Assembly: GCF_024171895.1 (NCBI RefSeq)
Contig: NZ_JAMTCQ010000012.1
Coordinates: 306,283-370,282, forward strand
From: Prauserella halophila
GTDB lineage: Bacteria; Actinomycetota; Actinomycetes; Mycobacteriales; Pseudonocardiaceae
Direction: 5' to 3'
DNA: 64,000 bases
The notes beneath the pieces are model-generated. The model was not told the origin of the DNA. It made no database searches and was given only the letters and a program-made list of their open reading frames with translations. Within the stretch, counting starts at the first letter, position 1. Every line of letters begins with the position of its first letter. Position numbers and translations under genes: made by a program. This document shows positions 44,695 through 52,403 of this stretch, in pieces.

Positions 44695-44889
44695 CTACTT
44701 GGTGTCGTCCTCGTCGGGACGTTTCGGCTTCTGTTCGCCGAGCTTGCGCAGGAATTCCGGGTCGTCGTCCGGCGCGACCGGGTTGGCGCGATCCGGTCGA
44801 GTGCCGGCACCGACGCGCTCCTGGCTCAGCAATCGCCACACCACGACGGAGATCGTGATGGCGCCGACCACCGCGAGCAAATACAGCAT
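44695..44889 (-). CDS. Small single-helix membrane protein
   Basis: 64 residues: one membrane helix (MLYLLAVVGAITISVVVWRLL) and a charged cytoplasmic tail ending KPKRPDEDDTK. ATG 44889 follows GGAAGGAGC. It is encoded downstream of bldC on the same strand, 109 bp away. Function unknown. Confidence 0.75.
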   Translation of the reverse strand: MLYLLAVVGAITISVVVWRLLSQERVGAGTRPDRANPVAPDDDPEFLRKLGEQKPKRPDEDDTK

Positions 44890-44998
44890 GCCCGCTCCTT
44901 CCCATGGGCTGACTGGTACCAGCCTAACGGGTCGGCGGGTGGCGCCGGGCCGCAACGGGCGATCCGGACAGGGTGTCGCTGCCTCGGCGAGGCGAACC

Positions 44999-45208
44999 TC
45001 AGGAGTTCTCCGGCCCTCCGGGGTCGGTGGTCAGCTCCGCGAGCAGCTCGTTGACCTCGGCCTCCCGGAACCGGCGGTGTCCGCCCGGGGTGCGGATGGA
45101 ACCGATCCGGCCCGCCGTGGCCCAGCGTGTCACCGTCTTCGGATCCACTCGGAACAACGAGGCCACCTCACCGGGGGTGAGCAGCCGTCCTCCTGTGGTT
45201 GCGGTCAC
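44999..45208 (-). CDS. bldC: Developmental regulator BldC (MerR-like HTH)
   Basis: 69 residues. LLTPGEVASLFRVDPKTVTR, then WATAGRIGSIRTPGGHRRFR and EAEVNELLAEL, is nearly the same as Streptomyces BldC, a small DNA-binding protein that holds back entry into sporulation. GTG 45208 follows AAGGAGGCGG. Its presence with a BldN-like sigma factor supports a filamentous, differentiating organism. Confidence 0.95.
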   Translation of the reverse strand: MTATTGGRLLTPGEVASLFRVDPKTVTRWATAGRIGSIRTPGGHRRFREAEVNELLAELTTDPGGPENS

Positions 45209-45411
45209 GAATCCGCCTCCTTCGAACCACCGTTCATGTCAGTCCGGATGCAGGACTGTTCCGTAATCGTTGCACTCCGCCCGTCAGGTACTCGAACGGT
45301 GTTTGCCGAGTAAAGAGGAGGTAATGGACAAACGGGCCGGTTCGGACATTTTCCCAGGTCGTGGTGCTGCCGGGATCGAACCCGGACGGGCGTCGTGCGT
45401 CAGGTGGCCTT

Positions 45412-45417
45412 TAGCGT
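45412..45417 (+). promoter_or_regulatory. -10 box TAGCGT for leaderless AsnC-type gene
   Basis: TAGCGT, GGCCGC (6 nt), GTG 45424. Confidence 0.5.
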
Positions 45418-45423
45418 GGCCGC

Positions 45424-45900
45424 GTGGATCGTCTCGACCGTCAGATCATCGCCGCCCTCCGGGACAACGGCAGGGCGACGTACGCCGACATCGGCAGGAC
45501 CGTCGGGCTGTCGCCGTCGTCGGTGCACGAGCGGGTCGGCAAGCTCGAGGCCGCGGGCGTCATCACCGGGTACCACGCGACGGTCGATCCGCGCTCGGTC
45601 GGCCTCGGCGTGACCGCGCTCGTCGGTATCCAGCCCACGGACACGGCCTCCAACGACGAGATCGCCGACGAGCTGGTCGGGCTGGCCGAGGTGGAGAGCT
45701 GCTACGCCGTGGCGGGCGACGAGGCGTTCGTGGTCAAGGTGCGCGTGGACACCGTCGACGAGCTCGAGCACACGCTCGGCAGGCTCCGCCGGATCGACGG
45801 CGTCGCGCGCACGCGCACGACGGTGGTGCTGTCCACCCGGTTCGAGGGCAGGCCCAACAACCGTCTACTCGACGCCGAGGACGACGGCGTAACCTCGTAA
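45424..45900 (+). CDS. Lrp/AsnC family transcriptional regulator
   Basis: 158 residues. The N-terminal HTH (LDRQIIAALRDNGRATYADI, VGLSPSSVHERVGKLE) and a C-terminal RAM ligand domain (VESCYAVAGDEAFVVKVRV) are complete. It probably senses an amino acid; the downstream CysK2-like gene in the same run suggests sulfur or cysteine-related control, which is inference. Confidence 0.92.
   Translation: MDRLDRQIIAALRDNGRATYADIGRTVGLSPSSVHERVGKLEAAGVITGYHATVDPRSVGLGVTALVGIQPTDTASNDEIADELVGLAEVESCYAVAGDEAFVVKVRVDTVDELEHTLGRLRRIDGVARTRTTVVLSTRFEGRPNNRLLDAEDDGVTS
45890..45895 (+). promoter_or_regulatory. -10 box TAACCT for leaderless DUF4229 gene
   Basis: TAACCT lies in the last codons of the AsnC-type gene, followed by CGTAAAAC (8 nt) and GTG 45904. 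Confidence 0.4.
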
Positions 45901-45903
45901 AAC

Positions 45904-46413
45904 GTGAACGCACCGGCATCGTCGGCCGCCGCGGCCCCGTCGCGGCTGGGCCGGGACCTGACGTTGTACCTGCTCGCGCGGTTCGCGCTCGTCGTGGCCA
46001 TCGCCGCGGTGCTCACGGTCGCCGGAGTGCCGCTGCTGGTGGCGGTGCTCGTCGCGCTGGTCGTCGGCCTGCCGCTCGGCATGCTGCTGCTGCGTGGTCT
46101 GAACGCCCGCGTGACCGCCGGGCTCGCCGCACGGAACAAGGACCGCGCCCGCGAGCGCGCCCGGCTGCGTGCCGAGTTGCGCGGTGAACGCATCGAGACG
46201 GATGCCGGTACCGACCCGGAGGACACGGACGCCGCTGCCGAGGCGGACGGCTCTGCCGAGGTTGACGCCGGTACCGAGGTTGACGCCGGTACCGACTCCG
46301 GCACCGATGCGGATTCCGCCGGTGACGCGACGGTGGACGGTGCTGCGGACGCGGAGGACGAGAGCTCCGACGGTGGGGCCGGGTCCCCGACGGGAAAGAA
46401 GGCGGACGAGTGA
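45904..46413 (+). CDS. DUF4229 membrane protein
   Basis: 169 residues with two adjacent helices (about 18-42 and 44-62), a basic segment ([19 protein letters not shown]) and a repetitive acidic tail ([18 protein letters not shown]). The helix pair plus basic stretch matches DUF4229 proteins of actinobacteria, of unknown role. GTGA overlap with the next gene. Confidence 0.8.
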   Translation: MNAPASSAAAAPSRLGRDLTLYLLARFALVVAIAAVLTVAGVPLLVAVLVALVVGLPLGMLLLRGLNARVTAGLAARNKDRARERARLRAELRGERIETDAGTDPEDTDAAAEADGSAEVDAGTEVDAGTDSGTDADSAGDATVDGAADAEDESSDGGAGSPTGKKADE

Positions 46414-47486
46414 CCGCGGTGCCGGAACGGCGCTGTTGGGTGCGCGAGGCCATCCGCATCATCGAGGCCGACGCCAACCGCTCCGCCGACACGCATCTGC
46501 ACGTCTTCCCGCTGCCGCCCGAGTGGGGCATCGATCTCTACCTCAAGGACGAGTCGGTGCATCCCACCGGCTCGCTCAAGCACCGTCTCGCGCGCTCGCT
46601 GGTGCTGTACGGCCTCGTCAACGGGCAGATCGGGCCGGAAACGACGCTGATCGAAGCCTCCAGCGGCTCCACCGCCGTGTCCGAGGCCTACTTCGCGCGG
46701 ATGCTCGGCCTCGACTTCGTCACCGTCGTCCCGCGCAAGACCAGCCAGGAGAAGATCGACCTCATCGAGTTCTACGGCGGGCGCTGTCACTTCGTGGACG
46801 TCCCGGTCGCGATGTACAGCGAGGCCGAGCGGCTCGCCTCCGAGTGCGGTGGGCACTATCTGGACCAGTTCACCTACGCCGAGCGGGCCACGGACTGGCG
46901 CGGCAACAACAACATCGCCGAGTCGGTGTTCGCGCAGCTGGAGCTGGAGCGGAATCCCGTGCCCGCGTGGATCGTCGTCGGCGCGGGCACCGGGGGCACG
47001 AGCGCCACGTTCGGCCGCTACGCGCGCTACCGCCGCTACGACACCCGTATCGCGGTCGTCGATCCGGAGAACTCGGCGTTCTACGGCGCCTGGGAGACCG
47101 GCACCCGCGACTACGCCACCGGCATGCCGTCCCGCATCGAGGGCATCGGGCGGCCGCGGGTGGAGCCGTCGTTCGTGCCGGAGATCATCGACGACATGAT
47201 CCGGGTGCCCGATGCGGCGTCCCTGGCGGCCATCCGGTTCCTGCGCGAACGCACCGGGCACTGGGCGGGCGGTTCCACCGGCACGAACCTCTACGGCGCG
47301 TTCACGATCATCGCGCGCATGCTGGCTGCAGGGGAGCGGGGCAGTGTGGTGACGCTGCTCTGCGACGGCGGCGACCGCTACGCCAACACCTACTACGACG
47401 ACACCTGGATCGCCGAGCAGGGCCTCGAACTCGAACCGCACCGCGACGCCCTGTACCGCTTCCTGGACACGGGCCGCTTCCCGTAG
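46410..47486 (+). CDS. PLP-dependent cysteine synthase family protein (CysK2-like)
   Basis: 358 residues. PLP Lys57 in [15 protein letters not shown], the phosphate loop region [18 protein letters not shown], and [18 protein letters not shown] are recognisable. CysK2-type enzymes in actinobacteria make S-sulfocysteine or related products from O-phosphoserine; the length and N-terminal [13 protein letters not shown] fit that group better than the standard O-acetylserine enzyme. Exact activity uncertain. Confidence 0.85.
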   Translation: MTAVPERRCWVREAIRIIEADANRSADTHLHVFPLPPEWGIDLYLKDESVHPTGSLKHRLARSLVLYGLVNGQIGPETTLIEASSGSTAVSEAYFARMLGLDFVTVVPRKTSQEKIDLIEFYGGRCHFVDVPVAMYSEAERLASECGGHYLDQFTYAERATDWRGNNNIAESVFAQLELERNPVPAWIVVGAGTGGTSATFGRYARYRRYDTRIAVVDPENSAFYGAWETGTRDYATGMPSRIEGIGRPRVEPSFVPEIIDDMIRVPDAASLAAIRFLRERTGHWAGGSTGTNLYGAFTIIARMLAAGERGSVVTLLCDGGDRYANTYYDDTWIAEQGLELEPHRDALYRFLDTGRFP

Positions 47487-47512
47487 GCGGGGACCGGCGC
47501 CCCGGTGTCCCG

Positions 47513-47600
47513 GTGCCCCGAAGGGCACCTTCGGGGCACCCAACACAGCCACGCGTCAGCGTTCCCGTGAGGGGTGGTGGCCGGGCCCGCGGGCGGGCGC
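47513..47600. repeat. Family D palindrome followed by family C unit
   Basis: GCCCCGAAGG/CCTTCGGGGC palindrome at 47515-47537, then CGTGAGGGGTGGTGGCCGGG (47566-47585) and GCGGGCGGGCGCC. It lies between the convergent cysK2-like and menA genes. Confidence 0.85.
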
Positions 47601-47630
47601 CTCACCTGTTCCCTTTGCGGGGTACTCGGA

Positions 47631-48503
47631 CTACGACAGGGCGAGGGCGGCGCCGGCGAGGACGGCCCACGCCAGCATCGCGATGCCCGTGTCGCGCAGT
47701 ACCGGGACCAGGTCCAGGCCCGTGCGGCCGCTCGCCACCGTGCGCACCGGTGCGACCAGCGGCGCCGCGGCCGCCAGCGCGATGAACGCGAGCGGATGCG
47801 CCACCCCGAGAGCCACCGTCACCAGCACGGACACCGTGGCCAACGCGACGTACAGCCAGCGCGAGCGCGTGTCCCCGAGCAGCACGGCCAGAGTGCGCTT
47901 GCCCGACTCGGTGTCGGTGGGAATGTCGCGCAGGTTGTTGGCCACCAGCACCGCCGAGGACAACGCGCCCACCGCGACCGCGCAGCCCAGCGCCTCCCAG
48001 CTCACCGCGCCCGCCTGCACGTACACCGTGCCCAGCACCGCGGCGAGCCCGAAGAACACGAACACGGTGACCTCGCCGAAGCCCTTGTAGCCGTACGGGT
48101 TGCGCCCGCCGGTGTAGAACCACGCCGCGGCCAGGCACATGCCGCCCAGCAGCAGGAGGCGCCAGTGCCCGGTCGCGATGACCAGAGCCAGGCCGAACAC
48201 GGCCGCCGCGCCGAGGCAGCTCACGGCCGCCGTCAGCACCTGGATCGGCAGGGCGGCACCGGACCCGACGAGGCGCAGCGGGCCCACCCGATCGGCATCG
48301 GTACCGCGGACGCCGTCGGAGTAGTCGTTGGCGTAGTTCACGCCGACGATCAGGGCCAGCGCCACCAGCAGTGCCAACAGGGTCCGCCACCACGAGAACG
48401 CCCCCAGCTGGGCGGCCGCGCCGGCACCGGCCAGTACGGGTGCGACGGCGTTGGGCAGCGTGCGCGGACGTGCGCCTTCGATCCACTGTGCGACTGTCGC
48501 CAT
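47631..48503 (-). CDS. menA: 1,4-dihydroxy-2-naphthoate octaprenyltransferase
   Basis: 290-residue membrane prenyltransferase of menaquinone synthesis. The two Asp-rich substrate motifs are NYANDYSDGVRGTD and NNLRDIPTDTESGK; eight to nine helices. ATG 48503 gives the family N-terminus ATVAQWIEGARPRTLPNA. Confidence 0.95.
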   Translation of the reverse strand: MATVAQWIEGARPRTLPNAVAPVLAGAGAAAQLGAFSWWRTLLALLVALALIVGVNYANDYSDGVRGTDADRVGPLRLVGSGAALPIQVLTAAVSCLGAAAVFGLALVIATGHWRLLLLGGMCLAAAWFYTGGRNPYGYKGFGEVTVFVFFGLAAVLGTVYVQAGAVSWEALGCAVAVGALSSAVLVANNLRDIPTDTESGKRTLAVLLGDTRSRWLYVALATVSVLVTVALGVAHPLAFIALAAAAPLVAPVRTVASGRTGLDLVPVLRDTGIAMLAWAVLAGAALALS

Positions 48504-48576
48504 GTCCGCATTCTTTCGCGGGCCGGATGCGGCCCTGTCGGCAGGCGGGGCTCGAGCCCCCAGGGGCACTGTGGTT

Positions 48577-48632
48577 GCGCCCTCCCGTCTGCCCGACCAC
48601 CACCCTTCAAGGTGGCGCTGACCGACGGCTGC
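48577..48632. repeat. Single family C unit
   Basis: Inverse C core (CTGCCCGACCACCACCCTTC) with GGCGCTGACCGACGGCTG flank, between the divergent menA and hydrolase genes. Confidence 0.75.
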
Positions 48633-48724
48633 TCTGCTGGAATGTCTTCCGGCGGGTACTGTCGTCGATCGTTCGCCCTCACGCAGCGCGATTACGCGTT
48701 CCCGACACCCCGGAGCTGGCTCTG

Positions 48725-49678
48725 ATGCGCCTTCCCGAACGGGTCATCCCCCTGTATCTCCGTGCCACCGGCAGGAATCGCGTGTTCCGCTCTGCCGGAC
48801 ATGCGCGCGCCCACGTCGACCGCCTGGCGCTGCGGCCCCGCTCTTACGCACCGCCGCGTCGGCTCGGTTCCCCGGTGACCGTGGATGTCTCGCGCCGCGA
48901 CGGCTGGCCGGTCTATCGCGTACATCCCGTGGACGCCCGGCCCCGGGGATCGGTGGTGTACATCCACGGCGGAGGCTGGGTGAACGAGATCGCCGCGGCG
49001 CACTGGCGGCTGGTGGCCCAGATCGCCGCCGAGGCCCGGACCACGGTGGTGGTGCCGATCTATCCGCTGGTTCCGTTCGGCACGGCGGAGGCCGTGGTGA
49101 ACGCCGTCGCCGACCTCGTCCGGGAGGTGGGCGAGGTGCACGGGGAGGTACGACTCGCCGGTGACTCCGCCGGGGGCCAGATCGCACTGTCCGCCGCGAT
49201 GGTTCTGCGGGACCAGCACAGCGTCACCCTGCCGAGGACCCTGCTCATCTCGCCGGCGCTGGACCTCTCCTGGTCGAATCCGCGGATCCCGCAGGTCCAG
49301 CCCGACGATCCCTGGTTGGCGGTGCCCGGCGGCCGCGTCTTCTCGGACCGCTGGCGCGGCGAGCTGCCCACCGAGGACCCCCGCGTGAGCCCGCTCGCCG
49401 GGGATCTGGCGGGGCTCGGCCCGCTCACCGTCTTCAGCGGCTCCCACGACGTCCTCAACCCGGACGCGCACCTGCTGCGCGACCGTGCGAGAGCTGCAGG
49501 GGTCGAGACGGAGTTCCACGAGGGGGAGGGGCTCGTGCATGTCTACCCGCTGCTGCCCACCCGAACGGGCGAGGCGGCGCGGTCGATCATCGTCGAGCGC
49601 CTCACGGTCGGATCATCGTCGAACGGGCCGGAGGACGCCGAGCGTTCGGCAGCGTCGACGAGCATCCGGATGTCGTAG
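48725..49678 (+). CDS. Alpha/beta hydrolase, hormone-sensitive lipase/steryl acetylase type
   Basis: 317 residues with oxyanion motif VVYIHGGGWVNE, nucleophile GDSAGGQIALS, acid in SGSHDVLNPDAH and His in GEGLVHVYPLLP. This is the HSL family of carboxylesterases. ATG 48725 follows CCCGGAGC. It is divergent from menA; no pathway link is evident. Confidence 0.88.
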   Translation: MRLPERVIPLYLRATGRNRVFRSAGHARAHVDRLALRPRSYAPPRRLGSPVTVDVSRRDGWPVYRVHPVDARPRGSVVYIHGGGWVNEIAAAHWRLVAQIAAEARTTVVVPIYPLVPFGTAEAVVNAVADLVREVGEVHGEVRLAGDSAGGQIALSAAMVLRDQHSVTLPRTLLISPALDLSWSNPRIPQVQPDDPWLAVPGGRVFSDRWRGELPTEDPRVSPLAGDLAGLGPLTVFSGSHDVLNPDAHLLRDRARAAGVETEFHEGEGLVHVYPLLPTRTGEAARSIIVERLTVGSSSNGPEDAERSAASTSIRMS

Positions 49679-49711
49679 CACTCCAGCCGGTTCAGCAGCA
49701 CTCCAGCCGGT

Positions 49712-50983
49712 TCAGTCGTCGAAATGGGCGCGGACCGCGGCGCGGTCGACCTTGCCCGGGCCGATCAGCGGCAGCTCCGGCAGTTGCCGCACCAGCTTCG
49801 GCACGGCGGCGCGGCCGAGACGGTCCCGGACGAGCGCGCGCAGTTCCTCCTCCAGGGCCTCGGACGGCTTCCCCTCGGTACCGGAGCCGTCCGCGTCGTC
49901 GGCGCCGGTCGTGGCCGCCCCGGGGACGATCACCGCGGCGATCCGCTCGCCCCATTCCGGGTCCGGCACCGCCACGACGCACGCCGCGCGGACCTTCGGG
50001 TGGGCCGTCAGCGCCGCCTCGACACCGGCGGCGGGCACCTTCACTCCGCCGGTGTTGAGCATGTCGTCGATCCGGCCGAGCACGGCGAGGGTGCCGTCGT
50101 CGTGGAGCGCGCCGACGTCGTTGGTGCGCAGCCAGCCGTCGGCGGTGAACGCCTGCCGGGTGAGGTCGGGGCGCAGGCGGTAGCCGTGGCTGAGCATCGG
50201 GCCCGAGAGTTCGATGCGATCGCCGTCGCCGAGCCGGACGGCCGCACCCTCGAGGGGAATCCCGTCGTAGACGCAGCCGCCGGCGGTCTCGCTCATGCCG
50301 TACGACGACACGGCACGTACGCCCGCGTCGGCGGCGCGCCGGGCGAGCTCGTCGTCGAGCCGGGCGCCGCCGAGGACGATCGCGTCGTAGGCCGCGGCGG
50401 CCTCCACCGCCTCCGGGCCCGCGGCGAGCAGCCGGGCGAGCTGGGTGGGCACGAGCGCGGTGTAGTACGGCCCTTCGGAATGCGGACCGGGCGCGCCGAG
50501 CAGGTCACGCGTGGCGGCGGCGAACGCGTCGGGGTGGAAGCCCTCCGCGATGTCCAGCGTCGTCGGCGGCATCCCCGCGAGCTGCGCGCGCGTGAGCACC
50601 TGCAGTCCGCCGACGTAGTTCGCGGGGGTGGCGAGCAGCCAGCGGCCGGGGCCGCCGAGCCGGGCGTGCGTGGCGCGCGCCGAAGCCAGCAGTGCCGACG
50701 CCGACAGCAGCACACCTTTCGCCTCGCCGGTCGACCCGGACGTCGGGATGATCACCGCGGTCTCCGGTTCGACGTCCGGCTCGACGCCGGGTTCGAGGCC
50801 GGGGTCGGCAGCGGTGTCCGGTCCGGTGGGCTCGCCGGGTGTCATCGCTTCGCGCAGGCTCTCGGCACGCGGATTGCGGGGATCCAGCGGCAGCAGCGGT
50901 TCGCCGCCGTCGAGCGCGGCGCGCAGCGCCCCGTCGAGCTCGGCGACCGACGCGGGCGAACCGTCCGTGTACACGACCTGCAC
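49712..50983 (-). CDS. menE: o-Succinylbenzoate-CoA ligase
   Basis: 423 residues, shorter than general ANL enzymes as expected for MenE. VIIPTSGSTGEAKGVLLS is the P-loop, VSSYGMSETAGG and WLRTNDVGALHDDG follow, and the end LPLIGPGKVDRAAV carries the catalytic Lys. GTG 50983 is chosen because TACGCT lies exactly 6 nt before it; the longer frame to 51007 would include the promoter. Confidence 0.92.
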   Translation of the reverse strand: MQVVYTDGSPASVAELDGALRAALDGGEPLLPLDPRNPRAESLREAMTPGEPTGPDTAADPGLEPGVEPDVEPETAVIIPTSGSTGEAKGVLLSASALLASARATHARLGGPGRWLLATPANYVGGLQVLTRAQLAGMPPTTLDIAEGFHPDAFAAATRDLLGAPGPHSEGPYYTALVPTQLARLLAAGPEAVEAAAAYDAIVLGGARLDDELARRAADAGVRAVSSYGMSETAGGCVYDGIPLEGAAVRLGDGDRIELSGPMLSHGYRLRPDLTRQAFTADGWLRTNDVGALHDDGTLAVLGRIDDMLNTGGVKVPAAGVEAALTAHPKVRAACVVAVPDPEWGERIAAVIVPGAATTGADDADGSGTEGKPSEALEEELRALVRDRLGRAAVPKLVRQLPELPLIGPGKVDRAAVRAHFDD

Positions 50984-50989
50984 CGCACC

Positions 50990-50995
50990 AGCGTA
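50990..50995 (-). promoter_or_regulatory. -10 box TACGCT for leaderless menE
   Basis: On the minus strand TACGCT, GGTGCG, then GTG 50983. Confidence 0.55.
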
Positions 50996-51055
50996 GGCGC
51001 CCGCCACCGCGGATCGTGATCACCCGCCGTCCCGTGTCGGCCGAGTGCGGCGACC

Positions 51056-51165
51056 CGAAGGTCGCTACAGCGTCCGCACGCATCCGCATCGACGATCAGT
51101 GGCGCAGCTGCTTCAGCCGGACCGATGCCGGATCCGAGGAGGTCGAGATCATTGACCACCACTGA
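51056..51165 (+). pseudogene. HigB toxin remnant (C-terminal end only)
   Basis: The last frame reads RIRIDDQWRSCFSRTDAG and EEVEIIDHH-stop, the C-terminal signature of HigB/RelE-like toxins (RINDQWRICF ... VEIVDYH). The preceding EGRYSV segment is in a different frame, and nothing upstream encodes the rest. The toxin is therefore truncated and frameshifted. Confidence 0.75.
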
Positions 51166-51307
51166 CAAGGCGCACGAGCCGATTCACCCGGGCCAGATCC
51201 TCCGGGAGGAGTTCCTCGAACCGCTCGGCGTCAGTGTCAACCGGCGCCTCGCACTGGCCGAGATCGGCGACCTCGACACCATCACGCCGACGGCACCCGC
51301 CGGCTGA
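51152..51307 (+). pseudogene. HigA antitoxin remnant (N-terminal end only)
   Basis: TTG 51152 after GAGGAGG gives a 51-residue frame: AHEPIHPGQILREEFLEPLG then VSVNRRLALAEIG. The first ~30 residues are the start of HigA/VapI-type XRE antitoxins; the HTH that should follow is missing. It overlaps the toxin remnant as in an intact higBA operon. Confidence 0.75.
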
Positions 51308-51431
51308 CCCTGGCCGTCGTGCGCGATCCCGGACGGGCAACGATCGCCGTCCGGGCTCGCGCACGTGTCCCGCGGCGTGCGGGGCTCGTGACCTCTGCGG
51401 ATCAGTAGTGGGCGGGTCAGTAGTGCGCCGG

Positions 51432-52355
51432 TCAGTAGTAGTACGGGTGGTCGGTCCAGTCGGGCTCGCGCTTCTCGAGGAAGGCGTCCCTGCCCTCGAC
51501 CGCCTCGTCCTGCATGTACGCCAGCCGCGTGGTCTCGCCCGCGAACAGCTGCTGGCCGACGAGCCCGTCGTCGATGAGGTTGAACGAGTACTTGAGCATG
51601 CGCTGGGCCGTGGGCGATTTGCCGAGCGTCTGCAGGCCCCATTGCAGGGCGGTCGACTCGAGTTCGGCGTGCGGCACGGCCTTGTTGATCGCCCCCATCG
51701 CCTCCGCGTCGGCTGCGGAGTAGGCGGCCCCGAGGAAGAAGATCTCCCGCGCCTTCTTCTGCCCGACCTGCCGCGCCAGGTACGCCGAGCCGAACCCGCC
51801 GTCGAACGATCCGACGTCGGCGTCGGTCTGCTTGAACCGGCCGTGCTCGTCCGAGGCGAGTGTGAGGTCGCACACGACGTGCAGCGAGTGCCCGCCACCC
51901 GCGGCCCAGCCGGGAACCACCGCGATGACCGGCTTCGGCATGAACCGGATCAGCCGCTGGACCTCGAGGATGTGCAGCCGGCCCGCGCGCGCCGGATCGA
52001 CCGTGTCGGACGTCTCGCCGCTCGCGTACTGATACCCGGACCGGCCCCGAATACGCTGGTCACCACCGGAGCAGAACGCCCAGCCGCCGTCGGAGGGCGA
52101 CGGGCCGTTGCCGGTGAGGAGCACGCAGCCGACGGCGGAGCTGGTTCGCGCGTCCTCGAGCGCGCGGTACAGCTCGTCGACCGTGTGCGGGCGGAACGCG
52201 TTGCGCACCTCCGGACGGTCGAACGCCACACGGACGACGTGCTTGCCCGAACGGCTCTCGGTGGAACGGTGGTAGGTGATGTCGGTGAAGTCGAACCCCT
52301 CGACGGGCGTCCACGCGGCCGGGTCGAACAGTTCGGATACCTGGGTGTCATGCAC
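51432..52355 (-). CDS. menB: 1,4-dihydroxy-2-naphthoyl-CoA synthase
   Basis: 307 residues, crotonase fold: VRVAFDRPEVRNAFRPHTV, GWAFCSGGDQRIRG, AVVPGWAAGGGHSLHVVCDL, and KQTDADVGSFDGGFGSAYLAR. It forms the second ring of menaquinone. GTG 52355 lies 7 nt after a minus-strand TATTGT box, so the mRNA is probably leaderless. It ends with DHPYYY. The 50-bp spacer between its stop and the HigA remnant holds short GTCAGTAGT repeats. Confidence 0.94.
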   Translation of the reverse strand: MHDTQVSELFDPAAWTPVEGFDFTDITYHRSTESRSGKHVVRVAFDRPEVRNAFRPHTVDELYRALEDARTSSAVGCVLLTGNGPSPSDGGWAFCSGGDQRIRGRSGYQYASGETSDTVDPARAGRLHILEVQRLIRFMPKPVIAVVPGWAAGGGHSLHVVCDLTLASDEHGRFKQTDADVGSFDGGFGSAYLARQVGQKKAREIFFLGAAYSAADAEAMGAINKAVPHAELESTALQWGLQTLGKSPTAQRMLKYSFNLIDDGLVGQQLFAGETTRLAYMQDEAVEGRDAFLEKREPDWTDHPYYY

Positions 52356-52403
52356 GCCTGGGACAATAGGCGGTTCCACCCGAACAGCCGAGGGGGCTCG
52401 CAC
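52356..52403. promoter_or_regulatory. Divergent menB/menD promoter with overlapping -10 boxes
   Basis: In a 48-bp spacer, GGGACAATAGG (52360-52370) provides GACAAT for menD on the plus strand and TATTGT for leaderless menB on the minus strand. The two boxes overlap by five bases. menD then has a ~30-nt leader with GAGGGGG. Confidence 0.55.

Noticed and set aside
45361-45395. tRNA 3'-end-like sequence (GGGTTCGATCCCGG on the minus strand, followed by CAGCACCA)
   Set aside because: With a canonical 7-nt T-loop only three of five T-stem pairs form, and no matching acceptor strand or anticodon arm lies within ~75 nt. It is a simple hairpin, not a tRNA or a clear att site.
45324-46187. Open frame starting at an ATG right after GAGGAGG upstream of the AsnC-type gene
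   Set aside because: The ribosome site is only ~2 nt from the ATG, and the frame runs through the AsnC-type and DUF4229 genes with Arg-rich shadow composition.
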